Counted from the stretch's first letter, positions 46,479 to 56,349 are shown. The stretch: DNA of 64,000 nucleotides from Aeromicrobium panaciterrae (GCF_031457275.1 NZ_JAVDWH010000001.1:1612001-1676000), one strand, 5' to 3'. The notes: generated by a model from the sequence alone, not told the origin. Made by a program: numbers and translations.

Positions 46479-49400
46479 GTGCACGAGAATCTCGTCAATC
46501 TAGGGACTGTGATCCGGGACTTTCTCGCCGAGAATCTGCCAAAGATGGGGCCGGACTGGTGGGACCGGGGGGTCATTGGTGCCCTCTCATTTCCACAACG
46601 CTCCACAGCTCGCGATCGGGATTGGGCAAGCCTTGCCGACCTTGATTTTGCTGCACTCCTGCGGGTTCTTGATCAGAACTGGGAGTTCTTTCGAGGACGG
46701 AAATTCGTGTCCTACGATGCCCGAAACTGGGTTAAGGAAGCCTCGAGTATTCGCAACCGGTGGGCCCACCAAGCACCCGGTCACGAGCCCGCTCCAAGTT
46801 TGGTCTACCGCGACATCGACACGTTGGCGCTCCTGGCGACAGAGCTTCATGCCGATGCCGCGGGAACGCAGGCGCTGTCGGAGGCCCGTGTAAGCGCCTC
46901 GAAGGACTTGGCGCCGTCAGACACTACAACTGCTCAACCGCCGGAGTATGTTCAGCCGCATGGCCTCGCACCCGGCTCCAAGGTGCGCTTAAAGGCCAGG
47001 CCCGACGTCATCGGTGCCGTCCTAAGCATCAGCGATTCCCCCGGCGAGCGACGAGTGGGGGTGTTCCACGGGCAGGTCACGCAGACATACTTTGAGTCTC
47101 AGCTCGAACTCGTCGAGGAGCCAACCGGTGATCAGCTCACGGCAGACGAGTTGAAGGCGCGCCTGACAGCTGCGTACGTGCTCCATCCAGCAGTTACCCG
47201 CCTCTACTCCCTTAACAGTGGCCGGATCGATTACGAGCCATACCAGTACCGGCCGGTCATGAAGCTCATCAGCGCCGATAGGCCCCGCCTATTGATCGCG
47301 GACGATGTCGGGGTGGGCAAGACAATCGAGGCCGGCCTCATCATCAAGGAACTTCAGGCACGTCAGAAGCTGGACTCCATCTTGGTCATCTGCCCCAAGC
47401 CATTGGTTGTCGAGCACAAATGGCGCGACGAACTGAGAAGATTCGACGAGGATTTTGCCCAACTCGACAGCGCAACTCTCAGGCATTGCATCGAGGAGAC
47501 ACGATCGGAAGGTCATTGGCCCGCCCGTTATCGCAAGGCGATCGTTCCGTACTCCTTGCTCGACGAGCGGCTGCTCCTGGGTGATGAGTCTGGGCACCGG
47601 CCGCGGACCGGACTTGCCTCGCTTATGCCGCCAGCAAAGTTCGATCTGGTTATCGTCGACGAGGCGCATCACGTCCGAAACAGCGATACCTGGAGCCACC
47701 GCGTCGTCAAGCATTTCCTGGACGCTGCCGAGGCCGCCGTCCTCATCTCGGCGACACCCATCCAGACCGGCAGCGATGACCTAAAGACGCTACTGCGTCT
47801 CCTGCGTCCCGACTTGTTCGGCGAGACATCTGCGTTCGAGCTGATGCGTCAACCAAATAGCCACCTGGCCAGTGTCGAGCAAGCGATACGAGGCGCGGAC
47901 GAAGAATGGCAATTGGATGCGCTCCTGAATCTAGAAGAGGCGCTCGCCACAACATGGGGCGCGAAAGTTCTGCTCGCAGACCCCCGCGCGCAGGAACTCC
48001 ACGACCTTCTCGAAGACCATGAGATCGACGATCGTGAACGTGTCCAGGCATTGCGTCTCACCCAGTCGCTCAACACATTCTCTGGACTCATTAATCGGAC
48101 GCGCCGCCGGGACATCGGATCCTTCACAACTCGCAAGCCGGAAACACTTGAGGTCGACTTCACGTCGGAGCAGGAAGCCGTATATGACGACCTTCTTGAG
48201 CTTGCCGGGCGCATTACGAGGGAGAGCGGCGCTGGTCAATCCCTTGACTTCATACTTTCGACGCTCAAGCGCCAGGCAGCGAGTTGTCTCAACGGTCTTG
48301 CACCGTTCGTGGACGATCTCCTCACGCGCAAACTTTCCCTTGAGGAGCTGAGCGAAGCAGATGTCGACCTTGAGAAGCTTGATACGACCGAAATCGAGGG
48401 ATTCGTTCGTGAGATCACCGATCTTGCGGCCAGAGCGGCGAAATTAGACGACGACCCCAAACTGGATACCTTCCTTGGGCTCGTCGGCGACAAGCAGGAG
48501 CTGCCGAATAACAAGCTGCTGGTCTTCAGCACCTTCCGCCACACACTCGGGTACTTGAATGCGCACCTCGAAAGCACGCCTGTGCGCGTGGGCCTCGTTC
48601 ACGGCATGGTTCCTGATGATGTCCGTCGCGAACTTCGCGCGCGATTCGCCAAGCCGAAGGAAGATCCGGAGGCAATCGACGTCCTTTTGTCGTCCGAGGT
48701 GGGAACTGAAGGTCTGGACTATCAGTTCTGCGATTACCTCGTGAACTACGACATCCCTTGGAACCCGATGCGCATCGAACAGCGCATTGGACGTATCGAT
48801 CGCCGGGGCCAAGTCAGCGAGACTGTCGCGATCAAGAACCTTGTTGTCTCGAACACCGTCGATGCCGTGATCTTTCATAGATGCTTGGAGCGAATCGGCG
48901 TGTTCCAGCGCGCGCTCGGCGGAAGCGAAGTGATCCTCGGGGAACTCACGCGAGAGATTCGCACGATTGGTGACGACCTCCAGCTCACGCCAGATGAACG
49001 TGATCTGCGCCTTCGCCAGCTCGCGGACAATAAGATCGCCAAGATCCAAGAGCAGCAAGAGCTTGAGGAGCGCGAGTCGTCACTATTCGGCCTGTCGTTA
49101 AAGCACCTCGACGACGACGGAGTCGAGCAGGCGGCCAGCCCGTGGCTAGCGCCCGATCAACTTGCACGTCTCGTGGTTGGCTATTTGCGTGACCAGGGCT
49201 ATGAGCGCGCTGACACACTGTTTGATCGTCAGGTCGCCGTCTTCCGCCCTGACAAGGAAGTTCGGTCGGCCCTCCTAGTTGATCTGAAAAGCAGCAGTCG
49301 CGAGACGTCATCGTGGGAACGGTGGCTCGCTACGCCCTCTGAGCAGTCGCGCCGACTGACATTTGATCCCAAGAGCGCAACCAGTTCGGAGATCGAGCTT

Positions 49401-49973
49401 CTCTCGCCAGTTCACGATCTGGTTCGCGCCGCAGCCGTGCACAACGCGGGATTCCCCGCCCACAGCACATTCTCGATGGTGGTCGAGTCGAACGATCTGC
49501 CAGCCGGCGTCCACCCGGTCAGCATTCATGGGTGGACGTATCTAGGGTCTCGCGAGGACTTCGAACTTGTCCTCACTACAGCTACCAATCTAGATCCGGA
49601 GCAAAGCACCAAGATGCTTCTGAACGGGTCCGACGCCGCTGTGCCCGGCCAGCAAGACGCGACGCCAGAACTTGATGAACTCCACTACATACGGTGGTCA
49701 GACGCGCGAGGTGCACACGTCGAACGAACTCGGGTCCATATCGAAAGCCAGTCGGCTTCGCTACGGACAACCCACGGTGCGCGAGTTCAGTTGATTGAGG
49801 ACCAGTTGTCCAAGGCTAACGACGACCGAATCCGACGAATGCGTGAGTCTGAGTTGGCCACAGTCGAGGCAGACTTCGACGCACGCTCGCATCGACTCGC
49901 CCAGGACGTCGAACGTAGCGAGTTGACGAGCGAACTCCTGTGTCGCGGGCTGATTGAGGTGATTCATGGCTGA
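46479..49973 (+). CDS. SNF2-type helicase with an N-terminal Swt1-like HEPN domain
   Basis: The protein is 1164 residues. Residues 1-105 form a helical domain ending in IRNRWAH, which gives the R-x4-H pattern (Arg92-His97) of HEPN ribonucleases such as the Swt1 type. A RapA/SNF2 helicase follows with Walker A IADDVGVGKTIEAGLII near 277, VIVDEAHH at 392-398, and LISATPIQTGSDDLKTLLRL. The C-terminal half has YDIPWNPMRIEQRIGRIDRR. GGGGAAAT lies just before GTG 46479. The stop overlaps the ATG of the HSP90-like gene. A nuclease toxin tied to a DNA or RNA translocase is a plausible reading. Confidence 0.85.
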   Translation: MHENLVNLGTVIRDFLAENLPKMGPDWWDRGVIGALSFPQRSTARDRDWASLADLDFAALLRVLDQNWEFFRGRKFVSYDARNWVKEASSIRNRWAHQAPGHEPAPSLVYRDIDTLALLATELHADAAGTQALSEARVSASKDLAPSDTTTAQPPEYVQPHGLAPGSKVRLKARPDVIGAVLSISDSPGERRVGVFHGQVTQTYFESQLELVEEPTGDQLTADELKARLTAAYVLHPAVTRLYSLNSGRIDYEPYQYRPVMKLISADRPRLLIADDVGVGKTIEAGLIIKELQARQKLDSILVICPKPLVVEHKWRDELRRFDEDFAQLDSATLRHCIEETRSEGHWPARYRKAIVPYSLLDERLLLGDESGHRPRTGLASLMPPAKFDLVIVDEAHHVRNSDTWSHRVVKHFLDAAEAAVLISATPIQTGSDDLKTLLRLLRPDLFGETSAFELMRQPNSHLASVEQAIRGADEEWQLDALLNLEEALATTWGAKVLLADPRAQELHDLLEDHEIDDRERVQALRLTQSLNTFSGLINRTRRRDIGSFTTRKPETLEVDFTSEQEAVYDDLLELAGRITRESGAGQSLDFILSTLKRQAASCLNGLAPFVDDLLTRKLSLEELSEADVDLEKLDTTEIEGFVREITDLAARAAKLDDDPKLDTFLGLVGDKQELPNNKLLVFSTFRHTLGYLNAHLESTPVRVGLVHGMVPDDVRRELRARFAKPKEDPEAIDVLLSSEVGTEGLDYQFCDYLVNYDIPWNPMRIEQRIGRIDRRGQVSETVAIKNLVVSNTVDAVIFHRCLERIGVFQRALGGSEVILGELTREIRTIGDDLQLTPDERDLRLRQLADNKIAKIQEQQELEERESSLFGLSLKHLDDDGVEQAASPWLAPDQLARLVVGYLRDQGYERADTLFDRQVAVFRPDKEVRSALLVDLKSSSRETSSWERWLATPSEQSRRLTFDPKSATSSEIELLSPVHDLVRAAAVHNAGFPAHSTFSMVVESNDLPAGVHPVSIHGWTYLGSREDFELVLTTATNLDPEQSTKMLLNGSDAAVPGQQDATPELDELHYIRWSDARGAHVERTRVHIESQSASLRTTHGARVQLIEDQLSKANDDRIRRMRESELATVEADFDARSHRLAQDVERSELTSELLCRGLIEVIHG

Positions 49974-52900
49974 GTCGGCCGTTCCCGAAGAGGGGTCGTT
50001 TACTCAGCTTCGAGAAAAGCGATTGAGTTACGTCACGGCAGCGCGCGAAAACGGGTTCGAGAAGGGGCTACGCACACTCCTTGCCGAGCTGTACCCGGAC
50101 GAGGCGCACTTCATATACGAGCTGTTGCAGAACGCGGAGGACGCTCAGGCGAGCGCAATTGAGTTCGACCTAACGGACGCCGCCCTCACGGCGACTCACA
50201 ACGGCCGACGCCAGTTCAGGCTCGCCGACATCGAAGCCATCACGAGTATTGGGAACTCGACAAAGAAGGACGATGAAACGCTCATCGGCAAGTTTGGAGT
50301 GGGCTTCAAGGCAGTGTTCGCCTACACCGACCGGCCTGAAGTGCGTTCCGGAGAACACGCGTTCGCGATTGTGGACCTCTTCGTCCCTGAAAAAGTCGAC
50401 GCGGTCATAGACGGACTCAAGACGACCTTCGCCTTTCCTTTCGATCGCGCCGAGAAGCCAGCCGGGCTCGCTTACCAAGAGATCGAGAAGGCGCTACGAG
50501 CCCTTGACGAGAAGACGTTGCTATTCCTCACCAACATCTCCTCGATCAGTTACACGCTCGCGGATGGCACCATCGGGATTCTTGACCGGAAGGAGAACGA
50601 CGACCTCACAATCGTGATCCAGAAGTCTGAGGGTGCAAACTTCGTAGAGTCCCACTGGCTGCGTCTGATCGGTCCGGCAAGCGTGCAACCAACCGCGGCG
50701 GGCGCCCTGACGGTGGCGGCGGCCTTCAGCCTCTCGGAGAAGCGGCCGCTCAGGAAGGGGGGTAAATCCAGCGGGTCCAACCCGCCGCGTTCACGGGGCA
50801 TTGTTCCCCTCGCCGAACGTGAGGGTGAGGTTTCGATCTACTTCCCAGCTGTCAAGGAGGAGGCCGGACTCCGATTTCACATACACGCACCGTTCGCATC
50901 GACTGTGGCTCGTGACAGCGTGCGTGCAACGCCAGAGAATCAGCAGCTGGTCGAGGACATCGGTGCCCTGATCGCGTCGCACCTGGCGGGGTTCCGCGAC
51001 CTCGACCTCATAGACGATGGCCTCCTAGAGGCGCTTCCCAACGCAGGTGACGCCCTCGAATGGCCCTATTCGGCGATCCGCGACGCAGTGGTCGAAGCAT
51101 TCGATACGCAGGCGCTGGCACCGATCTACGGTGGCGGATTCGCGCCGGCTACACAGCTGGTGAGTACGCCGGAGGAAGTGCGGTCTGGTCTCGAGATGAA
51201 GGACCTCCCGCTGCTTCTCGAACTAGCTGAGGTGGACCACCCGACCGAACCGAGGTGGATCGCGCCGCGTCGTGGGCGCGCTGAGCGATTCCTAAGTCAG
51301 CTCGCCACTGCAGAATTCGGTTGGGACGGCTTAAACTCGGCGCTCGAGGCGATGGAGGTCTCGACGAATTATGTATGGATGAACGGAAGGTACATCCGTT
51401 TAGACCAGGCACCTACCCCAGCTCAGGTCGACAAGTGGACCGCATGGCTGGGCGAGAAGAGTGACGCCAAACTCCTCGACCTCTACCGCCTGATCGGGCA
51501 CGGCGTGTATTCAGGTGAACTCGATTCGAATGCTCTCGAGACCATTCCGATCGTTCGTCTGCGCCGTAAAGGAGAGGTCGTCCATGTCCGCGGGACGGAG
51601 ACTTTCCTTCCGGAGAGCAGGAGCGACAAGGTCCAAGCACGTGTGCCCGTGGAGCTCGCCTACTTCGACAGCGACGTTCAGGACGATCCAGGACTGCGTA
51701 CGTTCTACAAGTCCGTCGGAGTCGAGCGTTGGAACGCCGATGCTCGGGTTGACACTCGTCTTCAGCCGTATCGCGACGGGGCCCTCGATGCTGTAGAGGT
51801 CGGCGACCATCCTGCGAAGCATTTGGAGGATATGGCCGCGTTTGTGAAGCACTGTAGTGCCGACTCCGAGGTCACGCGGAAAATGTTCACAGGAGTCGAG
51901 TTCGTTCTGGCCGCCGATGACGGCGCAGAGTGGGATTGGGTCAGCCCGGAGTCGATATACCTTGACGAACCATTCCACGACACCGGTCTCGCCGCTATCT
52001 ACCAGCAGACCCGCTGGGCGCTCCCGGGAATCTATCTCGAGATCGAGGGGATAGCTGAGTTCCTCGTCAAGGCCGGCGCCATCGACAGGGTTCGATTCGT
52101 GAATGCGTCGGCGCGTTCCAATCCAATGTTCGAGTGGTCCTGGGCTCGCGGGACGCGAGAGAGTGCTAAGACAGTCAAGCGCGATTGGGACATCGAGCAT
52201 TTCGATGCGATTGTGGCCGCCAATGACACTCGGTTGTTCAAGAGCCTTTGGGAGGCAGTCGCGACTGTCGGTGCTGACCACGCGACCGCGACCTATCGGG
52301 CCAACGCCAGCAACCCGATCCACAGGTTCGACTCCAGGGCGAAGCAGCGGCTCGAAAGTGCGCCCTGGATCCCGAGTCCGAACGGTGATTTGGTCCGACC
52401 AAGTCAGATCGAGCGCCAACATCTCCCCTCGAACTGGGTCGAACCGAGACCAGGCTCTTTGGCCATCGAACTGAACTTTGGGGCAGAAGCTCATGCAATC
52501 CGAGAGCGGGAGACTCAAGCTGAGGCGCGGTACGAGCAAGACCTCGAGGCGGTCGAGCGGCTGGGAATCTCAAGCAAGAACCTCGATATCTATCGAGATC
52601 TCGAAGAGATCCCGAGAGAGGACCTCATGGCATTCCTTGCGGAGCAACGGGATCATGCTCGGCTGGCCGAAGCTAGTTCTCTCGACCCAGTTCGGCGCGC
52701 GGAGATCGCAACTGCTGATGCGGTCAACGCCACCCAGCACCGCACCGAGCAGAAGCTCCGAAGCGTGGTTGTTGGAGCTGACACGGCGAGAGCTGATTCG
52801 AAGAATTACCTGCGCGAGCACTACACGACCGCTGCTGGCGACATGTCCTGCCAGGCGTGTTGGCGGCTCCTTCCGTTCAAGGTCAGTGGGCGGTGGTACT

Positions 52901-53178
52901 TCGAAGCCATTCCGTTTGCGAGAGATCGCAAGTACGTTCACGTAGCCAACGCGATTGCCCTATGTCCGCTATGCGCGGCGCTGTATCAGCACAAGAGCGA
53001 GACGAAGCCGACTGACCTGGTCGCTTCGCTGCTCGACATCAAGATCGAGCGGGGCCAAGGTTCTGTGGAGATTCCCGTACTCATCAACGACAAGCGAGTG
53101 CGAATCCGGCTGACCGGCAAGCACGCGATCGACCTTCAGTCAGCGTTGCGCGCCGCCGGGGAGCAACGGTCCAAATGA
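49966..53178 (+). CDS. Sacsin/HSP90-like GHKL ATPase with a C-terminal zinc-finger-like region
   Basis: The protein is 1070 residues. YELLQNAEDAQASAIEFDL at 51-69 is the N-box of the sacsin-type HSP90 ATPase, and LIGKFGVGFKAVFAYTD near 107 is the glycine-rich lid. The long middle has no domain I can name. Cys962/Cys965 and Cys1000/Cys1003, around CQACWRLLPFKVSGRWYFEA, form a possible zinc site. It overlaps the helicase stop by 8 bases, so both are translated together. GHKL ATPases of this type open and close on ATP. Confidence 0.82.
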   Translation: MAESAVPEEGSFTQLREKRLSYVTAARENGFEKGLRTLLAELYPDEAHFIYELLQNAEDAQASAIEFDLTDAALTATHNGRRQFRLADIEAITSIGNSTKKDDETLIGKFGVGFKAVFAYTDRPEVRSGEHAFAIVDLFVPEKVDAVIDGLKTTFAFPFDRAEKPAGLAYQEIEKALRALDEKTLLFLTNISSISYTLADGTIGILDRKENDDLTIVIQKSEGANFVESHWLRLIGPASVQPTAAGALTVAAAFSLSEKRPLRKGGKSSGSNPPRSRGIVPLAEREGEVSIYFPAVKEEAGLRFHIHAPFASTVARDSVRATPENQQLVEDIGALIASHLAGFRDLDLIDDGLLEALPNAGDALEWPYSAIRDAVVEAFDTQALAPIYGGGFAPATQLVSTPEEVRSGLEMKDLPLLLELAEVDHPTEPRWIAPRRGRAERFLSQLATAEFGWDGLNSALEAMEVSTNYVWMNGRYIRLDQAPTPAQVDKWTAWLGEKSDAKLLDLYRLIGHGVYSGELDSNALETIPIVRLRRKGEVVHVRGTETFLPESRSDKVQARVPVELAYFDSDVQDDPGLRTFYKSVGVERWNADARVDTRLQPYRDGALDAVEVGDHPAKHLEDMAAFVKHCSADSEVTRKMFTGVEFVLAADDGAEWDWVSPESIYLDEPFHDTGLAAIYQQTRWALPGIYLEIEGIAEFLVKAGAIDRVRFVNASARSNPMFEWSWARGTRESAKTVKRDWDIEHFDAIVAANDTRLFKSLWEAVATVGADHATATYRANASNPIHRFDSRAKQRLESAPWIPSPNGDLVRPSQIERQHLPSNWVEPRPGSLAIELNFGAEAHAIRERETQAEARYEQDLEAVERLGISSKNLDIYRDLEEIPREDLMAFLAEQRDHARLAEASSLDPVRRAEIATADAVNATQHRTEQKLRSVVVGADTARADSKNYLREHYTTAAGDMSCQACWRLLPFKVSGRWYFEAIPFARDRKYVHVANAIALCPLCAALYQHKSETKPTDLVASLLDIKIERGQGSVEIPVLINDKRVRIRLTGKHAIDLQSALRAAGEQRSK

Positions 53179-53363
53179 ACGGGCACGGCGGCAACATCCG
53201 GCTTCTCCCTCGAGATCCGAGCACGTTCCGCTTCAGCCTGCTGCGTGTGTTCGATCCGGCGACGCCGATCAGCAAGACCAACGCTGCGGAGTGCCACTTC
53301 AAATACGCCCTCGACAGCGTCATACGCGGTATGAACGGGGCTGGCCAGACGGCCCGAGTCTGA
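53175..53363 (+). CDS. Short ORF overlapping the HSP90-like gene
   Basis: This is a 62-residue frame with ATG overlapping the upstream stop (ATGA). It reads MNGHGGNIRLLPRDPSTFRF and onward without known similarity. Coupling suggests a real third gene, perhaps a truncated version of a longer partner; it could equally be chance. The 93 bases after it are free of features. Confidence 0.4.
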   Translation: MNGHGGNIRLLPRDPSTFRFSLLRVFDPATPISKTNAAECHFKYALDSVIRGMNGAGQTARV

Positions 53364-53456
53364 AAGGTATGCGCATTCGTTCTGTTCCAGCGAAATCCAC
53401 GCCGCTATTTCAGCCCGTCTCTCACTCTGACCAGGAAGGAGTTAGGAGGCCATTCC

Positions 53457-54239
53457 CTACTCGTCACCGGCTTCGAACTCCGTTATGACCTGGATATCGA
53501 GACCTTTTGAGCGGGCGATCCGATCGAGGAATCTCAACGAGGTTAGGTACCACTCTGACCCACCTCGACGAGTTCGGCTCGCAGAATGATCAGCATCCTT
53601 CAGCCAAGTGTGAAAGTCGCGCTCAGCCAGTGCCGACTCCTCGACTGGATAGATTCGCAGAAGAATCGGATCCTCCGGAAGGGCTGTGAGCCGACCTTGT
53701 GACCCTGCTCGGTAGTGAGCATCCACGCTGGAATGACCGACCTTCAGCAGGGTGCGTCCCGTTTCAGTGTCGTAGGGGTATCGCAGGTAGTGGGGCAAGG
53801 TATACACGTAAATGCCTGGTGTTCCTGCCGCTTCTGCCGCCTTCGTAGCCTCGACAGCACCCTCTACCTCTTCCGATTGGGCTTGCCGATCCTCCGCACG
53901 CGACATCAGAAGCGACTCCTGCTGCACCAACGCTGCACGCAACTCCGGGCTCATGTCTATCTTCTTGAGCCATGCGCGCACTCTTCGTGCTGCCTGGATC
54001 GAGAGACCGGGGCTGTTCGGTATTTCTCCGTCGCGCAGCACTCGAACCAGTGACCGATAGTTGTATACCCAACCGAAGCTGGGCGTGCCCTCCCGTGCGC
54101 CGATCTCCTCTGCCGTGAGGTCCTCGCGGTCGTATGCCCAGAGTCGACCTAGAAGGGTCTCATCCTCAGCGAGAATCCGATCGACTTCGGCTTGTCGGTC
54201 GAACTGTGATCCTGCGGTGTCGGGCGGTGTGATGGACAT
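53457..54239 (-). CDS. T5orf172/GIY-YIG nuclease-like protein
   Basis: The protein is 260 residues. GIYVYTLPHYLRYPYDTETG then RTLLKVGHSSVDAHYR matches the T5orf172 variant of the GIY-YIG nuclease fold. The N-terminal 130 residues are helical and charged, with WVYNYRSLVRVLRDGEIPN, and may be a specificity or linker part. It is the second protein in the island with such a domain, after the RM helicase. ATG 54239 is the start. It stands alone, convergent with the HEPN-SNF2/HSP90 operon. Confidence 0.75.
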   Translation of the reverse strand: MSITPPDTAGSQFDRQAEVDRILAEDETLLGRLWAYDREDLTAEEIGAREGTPSFGWVYNYRSLVRVLRDGEIPNSPGLSIQAARRVRAWLKKIDMSPELRAALVQQESLLMSRAEDRQAQSEEVEGAVEATKAAEAAGTPGIYVYTLPHYLRYPYDTETGRTLLKVGHSSVDAHYRAGSQGRLTALPEDPILLRIYPVEESALAERDFHTWLKDADHSASRTRRGGSEWYLTSLRFLDRIARSKGLDIQVITEFEAGDE

Positions 54240-54494
54240 ACGAGAAACCTAACGGCAACCGTTGGAGTGCCATCGCGTTTGAACAATCGCAAGCCACAAC
54301 CACGACAGAGTCGTGACACAACGACAAGACAGTCGCGGTAGGGCGGCTGATGAATCGGATTGATCTCCGATTCGCTGATTGCTCCTCGACCACGGCATTC
54401 GAGTCTCCGGGAGATGGTCGAGTCAGGCGTCGCCACCTGCTCGAGTGCTGAACGGGCCAGCGCAGCGGGCGAGGCCGCAAAAACACTGGATCAC

Positions 54495-54851
54495 TCACAA
54501 CGGTGGTTTGGTCCACGAACCATCGGGCCACTCAACGGCCCACTCGATCATGTCGTTGAAGAGAATGCGGCGAAAGTTCGTCAGGTCGTTCCCCTCCTGA
54601 ACTCCGCCGGATTCATGGATGAGGGCTCCCAGCGGCGAGACCAACGTGAGAAGGCCGGCTGACGTGAACAATTCGACAAGCCCGTTGAACGTGTGGCCGG
54701 GCCAGTGGGTGTCGACGTGTTGAGTTGTAAATCCTCTTGTTCGTGGAATGAAGTGCGCATAGTGGAGCAGGCTCTGCACTTCATCGAACGACCGATCTTC
54801 GGCGAAGGTATCCATGTCGAAGTCCTCAGACTCTGTGAACGCGCTCGGCAT
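54495..54851 (-). CDS. Unrecognised small acidic protein
   Basis: The protein is 118 residues, acidic and aromatic (FDEVQSLLHYAHFIPRTRGF), with no family I can name. It overlaps the upstream zinc-site gene by 26 bases and shares the strand and operon with the EVE-like gene. It may be an accessory subunit or immunity-like partner, purely by position. The 255 bases beyond its stop hold nothing I can name. Confidence 0.5.
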   Translation of the reverse strand: MPSAFTESEDFDMDTFAEDRSFDEVQSLLHYAHFIPRTRGFTTQHVDTHWPGHTFNGLVELFTSAGLLTLVSPLGALIHESGGVQEGNDLTNFRRILFNDMIEWAVEWPDGSWTKPPL

Positions 54852-55083
54852 GGCCCTGTAGCGTGCCTTGGCTCTCCTCCCAATCGACTTTGCACGGGTC
54901 GCACAGCAACATCGTTTCTACGCCGGGCGTGGGGTAGGGACCGGGGAATCGAACGGTGTAACGCCATTCAATCGGCGGGTGGGGTTCCCCGAACGGTAGG
55001 TGGCAGAGCATGCATTCGCAGTCGATGTCGCCATGGTCCACCAGTTGGGCGAGGGCCTCGGGGGATACGTCGAGGAGCTTCAT
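54826..55083 (-). CDS. Small protein with two CxxC pairs
   Basis: The protein is 85 residues. CMLC near residue 24 and CDPC near residue 61 make a likely zinc site around HLPFGEPHPPIEWRYTVRF. The start overlaps the EVE-like gene's stop (ATGA type overlap at 55080-55083), so it is translated with it. Function unknown. Confidence 0.6.
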   Translation of the reverse strand: MKLLDVSPEALAQLVDHGDIDCECMLCHLPFGEPHPPIEWRYTVRFPGPYPTPGVETMLLCDPCKVDWEESQGTLQGHAERVHRV

Positions 55084-55982
55084 ACGAGCGACCCCCAGCC
55101 ATGTTCACAGGTGGCGCAGACGTACACCGGTTCGTGACCGCTGACAACGCATCCGCCGAGCTGGTAGTTCGGATCGTCCACCAACGAAACGGGTGGCATT
55201 CCCATCAAAAGGTCTTGGATTTCATGACCACCACAGTTGGGACACGCACCAATCCGATGCGCGCGATCACAAGCTCGCGCCTCGCCGATAGGCGCAACCG
55301 AGAACAGGACGCGTTTTCCATCGGGTCCGTCAACGGCGAGAAGCTCGTCCTTCCAAATCTGCACCGGCGACTCGAACGTGTCGGTGAAGACTGGAGGCGG
55401 ACCCAACAACGTCACAGCGCGTTCTAGCTCGAGTGCGTTGTGGGTCCAAAAACGTCGCCATTGACCGTCAACCTCGATATCGACGACATTGTCTTCGCGC
55501 CGCCGAAACATGCCCGATTCGGCTCGTCCGTTGGCGATGGTCCGCTGTGCAACAGCGTCCGCGACATTGTGACCTCGACCGTCACTCGAACAGAGCCACC
55601 TTTGCCAGAGCTGAGTGACAACATCGTGCGCTTCGGCCGGAATCGACTGCCCAGACTGATAGCGGTTGTTCCAACTCCCGCCGGGGGCCTTCGCGAGCAA
55701 TGATTCGACCGGCAACATCTGTTCCAGAGGCAAGACTTCGTCGAACACGACGTCAACCCAGTTGCACTCAGTTTCTTCGTCCCACGCCGGCGTCGATTTC
55801 ACGGTGCCTCGCCCTAGAAGACCTCGTGCACCTCGGCCTTGGAGAAAGAGCCAGGCGGGGGTTTCGACCTCAAGGGTCGTGCGGCGGCCGACACTCCATT
55901 CGACGACACCTTGGGTCGAGACTCCGTCTGCGTCGATCCGGCTGGGACTCCACAGAAGTACAGCTGCTGGACCATGGGTCAT
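55080..55982 (-). CDS. EVE/PUA-like reader domain protein with a C-terminal zinc ribbon
   Basis: The protein is 300 residues. Residues 38-130 (TPAWLFLQGRGARGLLGRGT, NWVDVVFDEVLPLEQMLPVE, NNRYQSGQSIPAEAHDVVTQ) resemble the EVE/PUA-like domain of McrA-type and HNH restriction proteins that recognise modified or specific bases. The end has CPNC (247-250) and CATC (289-292), a zinc ribbon. There is no HNH motif. ATG 55982 is used. It heads a three-gene minus-strand operon. A reader that senses modified DNA is inference. Confidence 0.6.
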   Translation of the reverse strand: MTHGPAAVLLWSPSRIDADGVSTQGVVEWSVGRRTTLEVETPAWLFLQGRGARGLLGRGTVKSTPAWDEETECNWVDVVFDEVLPLEQMLPVESLLAKAPGGSWNNRYQSGQSIPAEAHDVVTQLWQRWLCSSDGRGHNVADAVAQRTIANGRAESGMFRRREDNVVDIEVDGQWRRFWTHNALELERAVTLLGPPPVFTDTFESPVQIWKDELLAVDGPDGKRVLFSVAPIGEARACDRAHRIGACPNCGGHEIQDLLMGMPPVSLVDDPNYQLGGCVVSGHEPVYVCATCEHGWGSLV

Positions 55983-56349
55983 TGACGTCCACCTTTCGTG
56001 TTGTCGCGGACAGGTTCCGCGACCAGCTCGATCACCGCCTGGGGCACCCATCCACGAACGGGTTGCTGTGCAACTACCAGGATTTCTTTGTCTGCATCTC
56101 TTTCTGAGCTACCTCCATCATAGTTGGCGGCACCGACATTTTCTCTCGCGTTCTAGGCGAATGACGCTGTCGCTCGGGCCGACAAGGTGACGAGTTTGAT
56201 CTCCGAAACTTCTGAAGACTCGACCCCGCCGTGCCCGCAGTACGACAAGATCGTCACGTGCCCCCGACGATCGATACTGACCCGCACGGCAGCGCCCTGA
56301 TGGCGGCTAAAGCATGGGCTTCCGAAGCGCCTACGAGCGGCCACCAACG
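55983..56349. other. Divergent intergenic region
   Basis: About 365 bases lie between the minus-strand EVE-like operon and the plus-strand unknown/PLD/SNF2 operon, so promoters for both should be here. I see no tRNA, terminator or strong repeat. A 64-residue minus-strand frame (56153-56347) crosses it but has no support. Confidence 0.5.

Noticed and set aside
56153-56347. 64-codon minus-strand frame in the divergent gap
   Set aside because: No ribosome site or homology; it extends into the start region of the following plus-strand gene.
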